Part shown: one piece after another, positions 1-12,406 of the stretch
Layout of the letters: every line of letters begins with the position of its first letter
Position numbering within the stretch: position 1 is the first letter of the stretch
Assembly: GCF_016405905.1 (NCBI RefSeq)
Contig: NZ_JAEFCB010000029.1
Span: 1 to 64,000 of the forward strand
Length of the DNA: 64,000 nt
Source: Variovorax sp. IB41
GTDB lineage: Bacteria > Pseudomonadota > Gammaproteobacteria > Burkholderiales > Burkholderiaceae_C
Direction: 5' to 3'
Program-made: the position numbers and the translations under genes
The notes under the pieces: model-generated
Database searches by the model: none
What the model was told of the DNA's origin: nothing
What the model saw: the letters and a program-made list of their open reading frames with translations, nothing else

Positions 1-64
1 AAAAAGACACGCGATGGACCTTGAGGAATGACCTTCCAAAAAGTCTGAGGCCTGCATGCCCAGC

Positions 65-82
65 ACCATTGCAAACAATGGT
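65..82. repeat. short perfect inverted repeat in the left-end intergenic stretch
   Basis: ACCATTG and CAATGGT form a perfect 7-bp inverted repeat around a 4-base loop. It lies about 85 bases beyond the stop codon of the leftward AEC gene. No T-run follows on either strand, so it is not a typical intrinsic terminator; it could be a protein-binding site for a gene outside the window. I see no gene in bases 1-167. Confidence 0.4.
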
Positions 83-167
83 CGCACGGCGCCTTTGGCC
101 GGACAAAGCCGGCAAGAGTGCGAAGTAGTTTGCAGATCAGGGCGAGGGGCGCCGCCGCCCCGTCAGG

Positions 168-1094
168 CTATCGCGGCAACGCCAGCGCGAACGGCAGGCT
201 CGCCACCCCCAGCACGGTCGACAGCGTCACCAGCCCCGCCACATACGGCCCGTTGTAGCCCATGCGCGCCGCGAGCACATAGGCGCTCGAGGCGGTCGGC
301 ACCGCCGAGAACGCCATCAGCACCGACGCCTGCACGCCGTCCAGGCGCAGCGCACGCGCCAGGCCCCATGCCACCAGCGGAAGGATCAGGTGCCGTATCG
401 CCAGCACCGACACCGCCAGCACCTTGCCCCGTCCCAGCGTCGCGAACTGCATGCCCGCGCCCGCGGCCAGGAGGCCCAGTGCGAGCGAGGCGGCGCCGAT
501 GCGCGTGAGCGTGGGCGTGAGCCAGTTGGGCACCGTGAGGCCGAGCACGTTCGCGAGCAGTCCGGCCACCGTGGCCACGATCAGCGGGTTGCGCACCAGC
601 TGCCGCACGAAGCCGGTCTGCGCATGGCGCGTCATCGGCCACACGGCCGCGATGTTGAACATCGGCACGCACACGCCGATCAGCACCGCGATGAGCAGGA
701 GGCCCTCGGGCCCCGCGAGCCGGTCGGCCAGCGCGAGACAGATGAATGAGTTGAAGCGGAACGCGACCTGCGCGCTTGCGGCATGGTCGCGCCGGTCGAT
801 GTGCGGGCCGAGGCCCGGCACATAGGGCAGGGCGTAGGCCAGCGCGATGCCGCACAGGCCGATGCCCACGCCCGCGGTCAGCAGGCTGGAGGTGGCACCG
901 AAATCGAGCGGGCTGCGCACGATCGAATGGAACAGCAGAACCGGAAATAGAAAGTAGTAGACCAGGCTCTCGACCTGGTCCCACACGCGGCGGTCCAGCG
1001 CGGTGTAGCGACACAGGAGCCAGCCGATGGCGATGAGGGAGAAGTCGGGGAAGAGCAGCTGCGCGTAGTTCACCGTTTCGAGCATAAACCGCAC
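168..1094 (-). CDS. AEC (auxin efflux carrier) family transporter
   Basis: This is an inner-membrane secondary carrier of the AEC family, whose bacterial members export or exchange malate, malonate and other carboxylates. The 308-residue product is about the usual length, is strongly hydrophobic, and splits into two sets of membrane segments around a short polar centre. The N-terminal segment (near [19 protein letters not shown]) and glycine-rich helices late in the protein fit the family. The start drawn is GTG at 1094; an in-frame ATG at 1085 gives an almost identical protein starting MLETVNY and is equally likely. It is divergent from a Bug receptor, which suggests a carboxylate theme, but the substrate cannot be read from the sequence. 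Confidence 0.82.
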   Translation of the reverse strand: MRFMLETVNYAQLLFPDFSLIAIGWLLCRYTALDRRVWDQVESLVYYFLFPVLLFHSIVRSPLDFGATSSLLTAGVGIGLCGIALAYALPYVPGLGPHIDRRDHAASAQVAFRFNSFICLALADRLAGPEGLLLIAVLIGVCVPMFNIAAVWPMTRHAQTGFVRQLVRNPLIVATVAGLLANVLGLTVPNWLTPTLTRIGAASLALGLLAAGAGMQFATLGRGKVLAVSVLAIRHLILPLVAWGLARALRLDGVQASVLMAFSAVPTASSAYVLAARMGYNGPYVAGLVTLSTVLGVASLPFALALPR

Positions 1095-1204
1095 GGACCA
1101 TGGGTAATCCAGAGCATGGGGCGGCGGCTGGAGCCGCTAGCATCCGGGCTTCGCTTTTTTTCGACATCCGCCGGGCGGAGTCAGTCAAATCAAGGAGTTA
1201 TTCG

Positions 1205-2179
1205 ATGCAACGTCGTCAATGGAGCGCCCTGATGGGGGCAGTCGCACTGGCCGCAGTCGCGGGCCAGAGCTTTGCACAGGGCTATCCCACCAAGCCGGTC
1301 GAACTGAGCGTGCCGTTCGCTCCGGGCGGCACGACGGACATCGTGGCGCGCGTGATCTCCGATCCGCTGGGCAAGATCCTGGGCCAGCCGGTGGTGGTGA
1401 TCAACCGCGCCGGTGGCGGCGGCATCGTCGGCGCGGCCGAAACCGCACGCGCCACGCCCGACGGCTACAAGCTCGGTGTGGCCACCGTCTCGAGCACGGC
1501 CGCCAACCCGGCCATCAACCCGAAGACGCCGTACGACCCGATCAACGACTTCACGCCGATCACCAACATCGCGGCCACGCCGAACATCATCGCGGTGAAC
1601 CCGAGCTTCCCGGCCAAGAACTACGCCGAGTTCGTCGCCGAGCTGAAGAAGAACCCCGGCAAATACTCGTACGCCTCGTCGGGCACCGGCGGCATCGGCC
1701 ACCTCCTGATGGAGCTCTACAAGAGCCTGACCAACACCTTCGTCACGCACATCCCCTACCGCGGCGCGGGCCCGGCGCTGAACGACGTGGTGGCCGGCCA
1801 GGTGCCGATCATGTTCGACAACATCCCCTCGGCCATGCCCTTCATCACCAGCGGCCGGCTGATCCCGATCGTGGTGTCGGCGCCCCAGCGCCTGGCGGCG
1901 CTGCCCAACGTGCCGACGTTCAAGGAAGTGGGCCTGGAGCCGGTCAACCGCATGGCCTACTACGGCATCCTCGGCCCCAAGGGCCTGCCCAAGGACGTGG
2001 TCGACAAGGTCGCGGCCGGCGTGAAGAAGGCGGTGGAAGATCCGGCCGTCAAGAAGCGCATCGAAGACACCGGCTCGCTGATCGTGGCCAACACGCCCGA
2101 GCAGTTCGCAGCGCAGATCAAGGCCGAATACGAGGTCTACAAGCAGGTCGTGAAAAAGCAGAACCTGAAGCTGGACTGA
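1205..2179 (+). CDS. Bug/TctC-family periplasmic solute receptor
   Basis: This is a periplasmic binding protein of the tripartite tricarboxylate receptor (Bug) family, which bind carboxylates and other small anionic or aromatic solutes. The ATG at 1205 is preceded by AAGGAG at 1192-1197, so the longer upstream reading is rejected. The 324-residue product has a signal peptide ending near SFAQ (about residue 20), then the family motifs [16 protein letters not shown] and, mid-protein, [15 protein letters not shown]. No TctA or TctB membrane partner is encoded nearby, as is usual for the expanded Bug families of Comamonadaceae and Alcaligenaceae. A strong terminator follows. Confidence 0.9.
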   Translation: MQRRQWSALMGAVALAAVAGQSFAQGYPTKPVELSVPFAPGGTTDIVARVISDPLGKILGQPVVVINRAGGGGIVGAAETARATPDGYKLGVATVSSTAANPAINPKTPYDPINDFTPITNIAATPNIIAVNPSFPAKNYAEFVAELKKNPGKYSYASSGTGGIGHLLMELYKSLTNTFVTHIPYRGAGPALNDVVAGQVPIMFDNIPSAMPFITSGRLIPIVVSAPQRLAALPNVPTFKEVGLEPVNRMAYYGILGPKGLPKDVVDKVAAGVKKAVEDPAVKKRIEDTGSLIVANTPEQFAAQIKAEYEVYKQVVKKQNLKLD

Positions 2180-2196
2180 TCCGCCTCTGCCCCCCG

Positions 2197-2230
2197 AAAG
2201 CCGCCCGCACCCCGGGCGGCTTTTTCTTTT
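2197..2230 (+). terminator. rho-independent terminator after the Bug receptor gene
   Basis: An 8-bp perfect stem, GCCGCCCG (2200-2207) with CGGGCGGC (2213-2220), is followed by a T-rich run from 2221. It ends transcription of the Bug receptor just before xerD, whose start codon is 17 bases further on. Confidence 0.9.
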
Positions 2231-2246
2231 TGTTATCTTGCTCCGC

Positions 2247-3158
2247 ATGACCGAGGCCGCCGCCGCACCCACCCCCGAAATCGACGAGTTCATCGACGCC
2301 CTCTGGCTCGAGGACGGCCTCTCGAAGAACACGCTGGCCGCCTACCGCCGCGACCTCGCGCTGTTCTCGCAGTGGCTCGGCAAGCAGCGCAGCGGCGTCG
2401 CGCTCGACAGCGCACAGGAGTCCGACGTGCAGGCCTACATGGGCGTGCGCCTCTCGACCAAGGGCAAGGCCACCTCGGCCAACCGGCGGCTCACGGTGTT
2501 CAAGCGCTACTACCGCTGGGCGCTGCGCGAGCGCCGCATCACGGCCGACCCGACGATCCGGCTCGCGCCCGCGCGGCAGATGCCGCGCGCCATCAAGACG
2601 CTGTCCGAGAAACAGGTCGACGACCTCCTGGCCGCGCCCGACGTCGAATCGCCGCTGGGCCTGCGCGACCGCGCGATGCTCGAGGTGATGTATGCCAGTG
2701 GCCTGCGCGTGAGCGAACTGGTGGCGCTCAAGGTCATCGACATGAGCCTGAACGACGGCGTGCTGCGCGTGCTCGGCAAGGGCAACAAGGAGCGCCTCGT
2801 GCCCTTCGGCGGCGAGGCGCGGCGATGGATCGAGCGTTATCTGGACGAGTCGCGCCCCGCGATCCTCGACGGCCAGCAGACGCCCGACCTCTTCGTGACC
2901 GCGCGCGGCGCGGGCATGACGCGCGTGATGTTCTGGATCATCGTGAAGAAGCAGGCCGCAGCGGCCGGCATCCACGTGCCACTGTCGCCGCACACATTGC
3001 GGCATGCGTTCGCCACGCACCTGTTGAACCACGGCGTGGACCTGCGCGCGGTGCAGTTGCTGCTGGGCCATGCCGACATTTCGACGACCACCATCTACAC
3101 GCACGTGGCGCGCGAGCGGCTGAAGCAACTGCACGCGGCGCACCATCCGCGCGGCTGA
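2247..3158 (+). CDS. xerD: XerD-type site-specific tyrosine recombinase
   Basis: This recombinase resolves chromosome dimers at dif together with XerC and FtsK. The 303-residue product has an N-terminal SAM-like core-binding domain (about 10-100) and a C-terminal catalytic domain. All catalytic residues are visible: R154 (SGLRVSEL), K178 (LGKGNKE), H249 and R252 (SPHTLRHAFATH), H275 (LGHADIST) and the nucleophile Y284. The ATG at 2247 is chosen; a TTG three codons upstream is less likely. Full length, an intact active site and housekeeping surroundings favour the chromosomal Xer recombinase over a phage integrase. I prefer XerD to XerC by similarity, but the two are close. Confidence 0.88.
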   Translation: MTEAAAAPTPEIDEFIDALWLEDGLSKNTLAAYRRDLALFSQWLGKQRSGVALDSAQESDVQAYMGVRLSTKGKATSANRRLTVFKRYYRWALRERRITADPTIRLAPARQMPRAIKTLSEKQVDDLLAAPDVESPLGLRDRAMLEVMYASGLRVSELVALKVIDMSLNDGVLRVLGKGNKERLVPFGGEARRWIERYLDESRPAILDGQQTPDLFVTARGAGMTRVMFWIIVKKQAAAAGIHVPLSPHTLRHAFATHLLNHGVDLRAVQLLLGHADISTTTIYTHVARERLKQLHAAHHPRG

Positions 3159-3170
3159 GCCCGGGGGCGT

Positions 3171-4055
3171 TCAGCCCTTGCGCTTGCGCGCCTCGATGGC
3201 CGGCACCAGCGTGTCGAAGAAGGCGCTGACCATGCGCATCTCGCGCCGCTCGGCCAGGCACAGCACATGCGCGTACGTGAAGATCTCGGTGTCGCTGAAA
3301 CCGACCATGCGCAGGTCCGGGCTCGGCACGAACTCCACGCTCGACACCGCCGCGATGCCCAGGCCCTGCGCCACGGCTTCGCGGATCACCTCGCGGCTGC
3401 TGATCTCCATCACCACATCGACCTCGACCTTCGCCCTGGCGAGCGCGAGTTCGAGCGCCTTGCGCGTGGTCGATCCCTCTTCTCGCATGATGAGCCGCTC
3501 GCCCTGCAGCTCCGCCAGGCGGATGTTGCGCCGCCGCGCGAAGCGGTGCGTTGAAGGCACGAACATCACGACAGGGTGCTGGCTGAACGGCACCGAGAGA
3601 AAGCGATCGTCGCGCACTATCTGTGCGAGCACGCCGACGTCGGCGCTGTAGTCCAACAGGCTGTCGAGTACGTCCTGCGAATTGCCGGTGCTCACCGTCA
3701 CTTTCACGCCGGGGTAGCGCAGGCTGAAATCGACCAGCATCTTGGTCACGTGGTACGGCCCCACGGCCGCCACGCGCAGGTGGCCGGTGCGCAGCGTGCC
3801 GGCATCGCCCAGGAGCGCGACCGCATCGCCTTCGAGGCTGAAGATCTGCTGCGCGAGCTGCATCAGCTGCTCGCCGATCTCGGTGAGCTGCACGCGCCGG
3901 CCGCGCCGGTGGAAGAGCTCGACCTGGTAGGCCTCTTCGAGAAACCGCACCTGCGTGGTGATGGTGGGCTGGCTCACGTGCAGGTGCTCGGCAGCCTTGG
4001 TGAAGCTGCCCTCGCGGGCCACGGCATAAAAGGATCGCAGCTGTGTGAGGCGCAT
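3171..4055 (-). CDS. LysR-type regulator, probable activator of the phosphonate operon
   Basis: This is a LysR-family transcription factor of 294 residues. A winged helix-turn-helix spans about residues 1-60 (recognition region GSFTKAAEHLHVSQPTITTQ), followed by a two-lobe effector domain. It is transcribed away from phnD, and two perfect inverted repeats lie in the short shared control region, the classic arrangement for a LysR protein that regulates itself and activates its divergent neighbour. The probable inducer is a phosphonate or pathway intermediate, inferred from position only. Its stop codon lies 12 bases from that of xerD, so the two genes converge. Confidence 0.88.
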   Translation of the reverse strand: MRLTQLRSFYAVAREGSFTKAAEHLHVSQPTITTQVRFLEEAYQVELFHRRGRRVQLTEIGEQLMQLAQQIFSLEGDAVALLGDAGTLRTGHLRVAAVGPYHVTKMLVDFSLRYPGVKVTVSTGNSQDVLDSLLDYSADVGVLAQIVRDDRFLSVPFSQHPVVMFVPSTHRFARRRNIRLAELQGERLIMREEGSTTRKALELALARAKVEVDVVMEISSREVIREAVAQGLGIAAVSSVEFVPSPDLRMVGFSDTEIFTYAHVLCLAERREMRMVSAFFDTLVPAIEARKRKG

Positions 4056-4070
4056 AGGGAAGACCCTTTG

Positions 4071-4122
4071 AATCTATAGGTTCAGCATATAGATTATCGA
4101 AAAAAATTGAATTTGTTCGATA
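4071..4122. promoter_or_regulatory. two adjacent palindromes, probable LysR binding sites between lysR and phnD
   Basis: The first element is AATCTATA-N9-TATAGATT (4071-4095), a perfect 8-bp inverted repeat containing the T-N11-A pattern of LysR operators. The second is TATCGAA-N14-TTCGATA (4095-4122), a perfect 7-bp inverted repeat that starts on the last base of the first. The first begins only 15 bases upstream of the lysR start codon, the right place for autorepression. The second lies nearer phnD, where an activation site would be expected. The region is clearly AT-rich compared with its surroundings. Binding itself is inferred. Confidence 0.7.
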
Positions 4123-4257
4123 CCTGGCGCAATGATTTACTTCGCTTCAAGACGGACCAGGCAGCGACAGAAAACGCCGGACGTCCCGAATCTTCCAGCC
4201 GCCGCGACCCTGGGCGGCACCGAAGAATTCATGCAACACAGACCACTGGAGACAACC

Positions 4258-5120
4258 ATGATGAAGCGCAGAAAGTTGCTGTTCGGCACTGCCGCCGTCA
4301 CAGCGTCCGCCTTCGTGCCGATGGCACGGGCACAGCAGGTTCTCACTGTCGGGCTGATTCCTTCCGAGGATTCGCGCGCCATGATCGCCAACAGCCAGGC
4401 CATGATGGACATGCTGTCCAAGGCCCTCGGATTCGCGGTCAAGCCCTTCGTGGCGGCCGACTACAACGGCGTGATCGAGGCGCTGCGTTCCAAGCGTCTT
4501 GACGTGGCCTACCTCGGCCCGTTCTCGTACGTGCTGGGCGCGACGGTGGCCGACATCGAGGCCTTCGCGGTCGCCGAGACCAAGAAGGCCGGGCGCACCT
4601 TCTATTACAGCCAGATCGTCACGCACAAGGACACCGGCATCAAGACGGTGGCCGACCTGAAGGGCAAGACCTTCGCGTTCGTCGATCCGAGCTCGACCTC
4701 GGGCCACCTGTTCCCCAAGGCCGGGCTGATGAAGCTGGGCTTCAACACCGACAAGGACTTCGGCCGCGTGATCTTCTCGGGCTCGCACGACTCCAGCGCG
4801 ATCGCGGTGCAGAACAAGAAGGTGGACGCCGCGGCCGTCGCCGACCGCATCCTGGATGCCGCCGTGGCCAAGGGGCTCGTCAAGCGCGAAGACCTGGTCG
4901 AGGTGTGGAAGTCGGACCCGATCCCCGAGTCGCCCACCGTGTGGCGCAAGGACCTCTCCGCGGACCTGAAGACGCGCGTGCAGGCGGCCTTCCTGCAGGT
5001 GAAGGACATCCCCTGGTCCGACCAGGGCGAGCTCAACGGTTTCCATCCGACCAACGACGCGGCCTACAACATCATCCGCGACACGGCCAAGGTGCTGAAC
5101 CTGGACCTGAGGAAGATGAA

Positions 5121-5124
<4 letters not shown>
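4258..5124 (+). CDS. phnD: phosphonate ABC transporter substrate-binding protein
   Basis: This is the periplasmic receptor of a phosphonate importer. The ATG at 4258 is chosen because GGAG sits at 4248-4251; upstream in-frame ATGs at 4132 and 4231 would break the signal peptide. The 288-residue product begins MMKRRKLLFG, a twin-arginine-like signal, with cleavage expected after ARAQ. The mature part has the PhnD motifs: VAYLGPFSYV, where family members contact the phosphonate, and DPSSTSGHLFPK. It overlaps phnC by 4 bases (ATGA) and is the first gene of the operon. The ligand may be a C2 phosphonate, judging by the enzymes encoded downstream. Confidence 0.92.
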
Positions 5125-8037
<2,913 letters not shown>

Positions 8038-8047
8038 CGAGAAACCC

Positions 8048-9151
8048 ATGAGCGCCAACTACCACAACCCCGTACAGAGCGTGTACGGGGCAGGGGCCCT
8101 GTCGTCCCTGCCGAAGCTGCTCGACGGCCGCCGCGCTGGTCTGGTGACCTTTCCGGAGGCCCGCGCCATCGGCCTGCTGGGCCGGCTGGAGTCGGTGCTG
8201 CAGGGCGCGCTGGCCTGCACCATCGACCAGACGCGGCCCAACCCCGACGTCGCCGAACTGGCCGGCCTCTACGAATGGTTCTGGAAGGAGCACGCGGATG
8301 TGGAAGTGCTCATCGCGGTCGGCGGCGGCAGCGCCATCGACACCGCGAAGGCGCTCATGGTCGCAAACGATGCGGCGAGCTTTGCCGACCTCGTGGCGGG
8401 CCTTGCCGGCGAGCGGCCCTTCGTGCCCACGCGCAGCAAGATGCTGATCGCCGTGCCCACCACCGCGGGCACCGGCAGCGAGGTCACGCCCTGGGCCACG
8501 GTGTGGGACCGCGAGCGGCAGAAGAAGTATTCGCTGCACCTGCCCGAGACCTGGCCGCGCTACGCGGTGGTCGACCCCGAGCTGATGCTCTCGCTGCCCG
8601 CGGCCGTCACGCTGCAGAGCGGGCTCGATGCGCTCTCGCATGCGCTGGAGGCGATCTGGAACGTCAATGCGAACCCGCTCTCGGACACCTTCGCCGTCTC
8701 GGCTGTGCGCGACACGCTCGAGGTGCTGCCGCTGTTGATGGGCCAGCTCGACAACGTCGAACTGCGGGGGCGCATGGCGCTTGCGGCGCTGAAGGCCGGC
8801 ATGGCGTTCTCCAACACCAAGACGGCGCTCGCGCACTCCATCTCGTACGAGATGACGCTTCGCTACGGCCTGCCGCACGGCATCGCCTGCTCGTTCCTGC
8901 TGCCGATGGTGCTGGAGCGCGCCATCGGCCGGCGCGCCGACCGCGACGCGGTGCTGCAGGAAGCCCTCGGCATGCCGCTCGCGGAGGCTCCGCAGCAGCT
9001 GGCGGCCTTCATCGAATCGCTGGGCGTGAAGACGCGCTTCGCCGACTACGGCGTGGGCGACGACGAAGCCCGCGAGATGCTGCGGCACGCGCAGGGCGGC
9101 GCGCGCGGCAAGAACTTCATCGGCAACGACCTCGCGGAGAACCAGGCATGA
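8048..9151 (+). CDS. iron-containing alcohol dehydrogenase, probable hydroxyalkylphosphonate dehydrogenase
   Basis: This is a group III iron-dependent alcohol dehydrogenase of 367 residues. It has the nucleotide-binding GGGSAID motif (92-98) and likely metal ligands D194, H198 (DALSHALEA), H263 and H277 (LPHG). Relatives include the phosphonoacetaldehyde reductases of phosphinothricin and fosfomycin biosynthesis, which interconvert 2-hydroxyethylphosphonate and phosphonoacetaldehyde. It sits between phnA and phnY and overlaps phnY by 4 bases, so its likely job is to oxidise 2-hydroxyethylphosphonate to phosphonoacetaldehyde, the PhnY substrate. Family assignment is firm; the substrate is inferred from context. 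It takes the operon place where many clusters carry the aminotransferase phnW. Confidence 0.8.
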   Translation: MSANYHNPVQSVYGAGALSSLPKLLDGRRAGLVTFPEARAIGLLGRLESVLQGALACTIDQTRPNPDVAELAGLYEWFWKEHADVEVLIAVGGGSAIDTAKALMVANDAASFADLVAGLAGERPFVPTRSKMLIAVPTTAGTGSEVTPWATVWDRERQKKYSLHLPETWPRYAVVDPELMLSLPAAVTLQSGLDALSHALEAIWNVNANPLSDTFAVSAVRDTLEVLPLLMGQLDNVELRGRMALAALKAGMAFSNTKTALAHSISYEMTLRYGLPHGIACSFLLPMVLERAIGRRADRDAVLQEALGMPLAEAPQQLAAFIESLGVKTRFADYGVGDDEAREMLRHAQGGARGKNFIGNDLAENQA

Positions 9152-10608
9152 CGAACGTTTCGACACCCCACCGCGACAGCACCGGCTTTCGCGCCGAAGC
9201 CCTTCGCATCGGCGGCGAGCGCGTGCGGCGCGAGCGCACGCTCGACGTGTTCAACCCGTACAGCAACGAGCGCGTGGGCACGGTGCCGCTCGCCTCGGTT
9301 CAGGATGTGCGCGAGGCCTTTCGCATCGGCCATGCGTACCACTCGACGCTCTCGCGCTACGAGCGCGCGAGCATCCTGCAGCGGGCCTGCGCGCTCTTGC
9401 GCGCACGCGCCGAGGAGGGCGCCGCGATCATCACGATGGAATCGGGCCTGTGCAAGAAAGACGCGCTGTATGAAATCGGCCGCGTCGCCGACGTGCTGAC
9501 CTTCGGCGCGACCGAGGCGCTGCGCGACGATGGGCAGGTGTTCTCGTGCGACCTCACGGCGCACGGCAAGAAGCGCAAGGTCATCACGCTGCGCGAGCCG
9601 CTGCTGGGCGTGATCACCGCGATCACGCCGTTCAACCACCCGATGAACCAGGTCGCGCACAAGGTGGTGCCCAGCATCGCGACCAACAACCGCATGGTGC
9701 TCAAGCCCTCGGAGAAGGTGCCGCTCTCGGCCTTCTACCTGGCCGACATCCTTTATGAAGCGGGACTGCCGCCGGAGATGTTCCAGGTGCTGACGGGCGA
9801 CCCGCGCGAGATCGCCGACGAACTCATCACGAACGCGCAGGTGGACCTGGTCACCTTCACCGGCGGCGTGGCCATCGGCAAGTACATCGCGGCGAAGGCG
9901 GGCTACCGGCGCATCGTGCTGGAGCTGGGCGGCAACGATCCGCTGATCGTGATGGAAGACGCCGACCTGGACCGCGCCTCCGACCTCGCGGTGCAGGGCT
10001 CGTACAAGAACTCGGGGCAGCGCTGCACGGCGGTCAAGCGGATGCTGGTGCACAAGGACGTGGCGAGCGAATTCACCGAGCGCGTGGTCGAGAAGACGAA
10101 GCGCTGGAAGCACGGCGACCCGGCCGATGCGAGCAACGATATGGGCACGGTGATCGACGAGGCCGCTGCGCGCCGCTTCGAGCTGCTGGTGGACGAGGCC
10201 GTGGCGCAGGGCGCGCGGCTGCTCGCAGGCAACCGGCGCGAAGGCGCGCTCTATTCGCCGACCGTGCTGGACAACGTGCGCCCCGAGATGACGGTGGTGC
10301 GCGAGGAAACCTTCGGCCCCGTCTCGCCGATCATCCGCTTCGGCAGCATCGACGAGGCGATCGCCATCTCGAACGGCACGGCCTACGGCCTCTCGTCGGG
10401 CATCTGCACCGATCGCATGGACTACGCCACGCGCTTCGCCAACGAGCTGAAGGTGGGCACGGTCAATGTGTGGGAGGTGCCGGGCTACCGCATCGAGCTC
10501 ACGCCCTTCGGCGGCATCAAGGACTCGGGGCTGGGCTACAAGGAAGGCGTACAGGAGGCGATCAAGTCGTTCACCAACGGCAAGACCTTCACGATGCCCT
10601 GGGGCTGA
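9148..10608 (+). CDS. phnY: phosphonoacetaldehyde dehydrogenase (aldehyde dehydrogenase family)
   Basis: This NAD-dependent aldehyde dehydrogenase of 486 residues is expected to oxidise phosphonoacetaldehyde to phosphonoacetate. Catalytic residues are visible: N163 (PFNHP), E259 (VLELGGNDP) and nucleophile C293 (SGQRCTAVKR). Its position in an operon with phnA supports PhnY rather than a general succinate-semialdehyde or lactaldehyde enzyme. The start ATG overlaps the end of the iron alcohol dehydrogenase gene. It is the last gene of the operon; no hairpin terminator is evident before the DUF72 gene 27 bases on, so some read-through is possible. Confidence 0.88.
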   Translation: MTNVSTPHRDSTGFRAEALRIGGERVRRERTLDVFNPYSNERVGTVPLASVQDVREAFRIGHAYHSTLSRYERASILQRACALLRARAEEGAAIITMESGLCKKDALYEIGRVADVLTFGATEALRDDGQVFSCDLTAHGKKRKVITLREPLLGVITAITPFNHPMNQVAHKVVPSIATNNRMVLKPSEKVPLSAFYLADILYEAGLPPEMFQVLTGDPREIADELITNAQVDLVTFTGGVAIGKYIAAKAGYRRIVLELGGNDPLIVMEDADLDRASDLAVQGSYKNSGQRCTAVKRMLVHKDVASEFTERVVEKTKRWKHGDPADASNDMGTVIDEAAARRFELLVDEAVAQGARLLAGNRREGALYSPTVLDNVRPEMTVVREETFGPVSPIIRFGSIDEAIAISNGTAYGLSSGICTDRMDYATRFANELKVGTVNVWEVPGYRIELTPFGGIKDSGLGYKEGVQEAIKSFTNGKTFTMPWG

Positions 10609-10635
10609 GCCCGACGCAGTGCTTACGATGCGGGG

Positions 10636-11382
10636 ATGACGCCGATCATTCCCGCAACGCCGCGCATCGGGTGCGCGGGCTGGAGCCTGCCGCGTGCCCT
10701 GTGGCCGGCGTTTCCGGCCGAAGGCTCGCACCTCGCGCGCTATGCGCAGCGCTTCGATGCGGTCGAGATCGATACCTCGTTCTACCGGCCGCACCGGCGC
10801 GAGACCTACGAGCGATGGGCCGCGAACACGCCCGAGGGCTTCCGCTTCGCGGTCAAGCTGCCGAAGACCGTCACGCATGAACTGCGGCTCGTCGCCGCGA
10901 TGCCGGCTTTCGATGAATTTCTTGCGCAGGTGGCGGGGCTGGGCGACAGGCTCGGGTGCCTGGTCGTGCAATTGCCGCCGAGCCTTGCCTTCGACGCGCC
11001 CGTGGTCCGGCGTTTTCTCGCCGATGTGCGCACGAGGCACGCCGGTCCTGTGGCGCTGGAACCAAGGCATCGCAGTTGGTTCTTGCCCGAAGCCGAATCG
11101 CTGCTGTCGCGCTTCCAGGTCGGGCGCGTGCTGGCCGATCCGGTGCTGTTCGATGAAGCTGCGGCGCCCGGCGGGTGGCCCGGTCTCGTCTATCTGCGAT
11201 TGCACGGCTCGCCGCGCCGCTACTGGTCGGCCTACGACGACGCGCTGCTCGAGCGGCTCGCATCGCGTCTGCGCCTGGCGCGCGAGGAGGGCGCCGCGTG
11301 CTGGTGCATCCTGGACAACACGGCGGGCGGCGAGGCGGTCGGCAACGCGATGACCCTGGCGCGGCTGCTTCAGAATCGCTGA
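10636..11382 (+). CDS. DUF72 (YecE-like) family protein
   Basis: This cytoplasmic TIM-barrel-like protein of 248 residues belongs to the DUF72/YecE family, whose biochemical role is unknown. Family hallmarks are the N-terminal IGCAGWSLP motif, VEIDTSFYRPHRRETYERWA, FRFAVKLPKTVTHE, and the later YLRLHGSPRRYWS. Length is typical. It starts 27 bases after phnY and could be cotranscribed with it, but DUF72 genes occur in many contexts, so a phosphonate role is not implied. Confidence 0.88.
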   Translation: MTPIIPATPRIGCAGWSLPRALWPAFPAEGSHLARYAQRFDAVEIDTSFYRPHRRETYERWAANTPEGFRFAVKLPKTVTHELRLVAAMPAFDEFLAQVAGLGDRLGCLVVQLPPSLAFDAPVVRRFLADVRTRHAGPVALEPRHRSWFLPEAESLLSRFQVGRVLADPVLFDEAAAPGGWPGLVYLRLHGSPRRYWSAYDDALLERLASRLRLAREEGAACWCILDNTAGGEAVGNAMTLARLLQNR

Positions 11383-11404
11383 TTCATTCGAGGAGACAAA
11401 CACC

Positions 11405-12385
11405 ATGAACTTCCACCGACTCTGTGCCGGCATTGCGCTGGCGACCGCCGCGGGATTCGCTGCGGGACTCGCCGCGGCGCAAGGCTTTCCCACCGCCAAG
11501 CCGATCCGCCTGATCGTCGGCTATCCGCCCGGCGGCGGCATCGACTTCGCGGCGCGCACGGTGCAGGTGCCGCTGCAGGAGGCGCTCAAGCAGCAACTGG
11601 TGGTGGACTACAAGCCCGGCGCGAGCGGCATGATCGCGGCCACCGAGCTCACGCGCCAGCCGGCCGACGGCTACACGCTGCTGCTGGCCAACACGGGTCC
11701 CTTTGCCATCGCGCCGTACCTGCAGAGCAAGCCGCCGTACGACCCCATCAAGCAGTTCACCTACATCGGGCAGATCAGCCAGGGCAGCTACATCGCGGTG
11801 ACGCGGCCCGACCATCCGGCCAAGAACCTCAAGGAGTTCGTCGCCTGGGCCAAGGGGCAGCCGGGCAAGGTCAATTTCGCCTCGGGCGGCAACGGCACCT
11901 CGACGCACCTGAACGGCGAGCTGATGAATCAGGTGACGGGGCTGGACATGACCCATGTGCCCTACAAGGGCAGCGCGCCCGCGGTGCAGGACCTGCTGGG
12001 CGGGCAGACGCAGATCCTCATCGATGCTGGCAGCGTGCTGCTGCCACAGGTCAAGGGCGGCAAGCTCAAGGCGCTGGCGGTGACCGGGCCGGTGCGCGAT
12101 CCGCAACTGCCCGACGTGCCGACAGTGAAGGAGCTGGGCCTTGCGGGCATGGAATCGGTCGGCTTCCAGGGGCTGGTGGGGCCGGCCAACATGCCCAAGG
12201 ACGTGGTCGATCGGCTCTCGAACGAGCTGGCCCGCGCGCTCGCGCAGCCCGACATCAAGGCCAAGTTCGCGACCGCGGGCGCCGAGGTGCATCCGCTCGG
12301 GCCGGCCGAGTTCGCGGCCTTCGTGAAGGCCGACAATGAGAAGTGGTCCAGGCTCATTCGTGAGCGCAAGCTGCAACTGGACTGA
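11405..12385 (+). CDS. Bug/TctC-family periplasmic solute receptor
   Basis: This is a Bug-family periplasmic receptor of 326 residues. The signal peptide ends near LAAAQG (about residue 25), followed by the family signature KPIRLIVGYPPGGGIDFAAR and later THVPYKGSAPAVQDLLGG. No membrane components of a TTT transporter are encoded nearby. It is followed 21 bases later by another, clearly different Bug receptor, so the two are probably cotranscribed but not a recent duplication. The ligand is unknown; GAGG-like ribosome-binding sequence precedes the ATG. Confidence 0.9.
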   Translation: MNFHRLCAGIALATAAGFAAGLAAAQGFPTAKPIRLIVGYPPGGGIDFAARTVQVPLQEALKQQLVVDYKPGASGMIAATELTRQPADGYTLLLANTGPFAIAPYLQSKPPYDPIKQFTYIGQISQGSYIAVTRPDHPAKNLKEFVAWAKGQPGKVNFASGGNGTSTHLNGELMNQVTGLDMTHVPYKGSAPAVQDLLGGQTQILIDAGSVLLPQVKGGKLKALAVTGPVRDPQLPDVPTVKELGLAGMESVGFQGLVGPANMPKDVVDRLSNELARALAQPDIKAKFATAGAEVHPLGPAEFAAFVKADNEKWSRLIRERKLQLD

Positions 12386-12406
12386 TCCTCGACCGATTCC
12401 TTTCTC

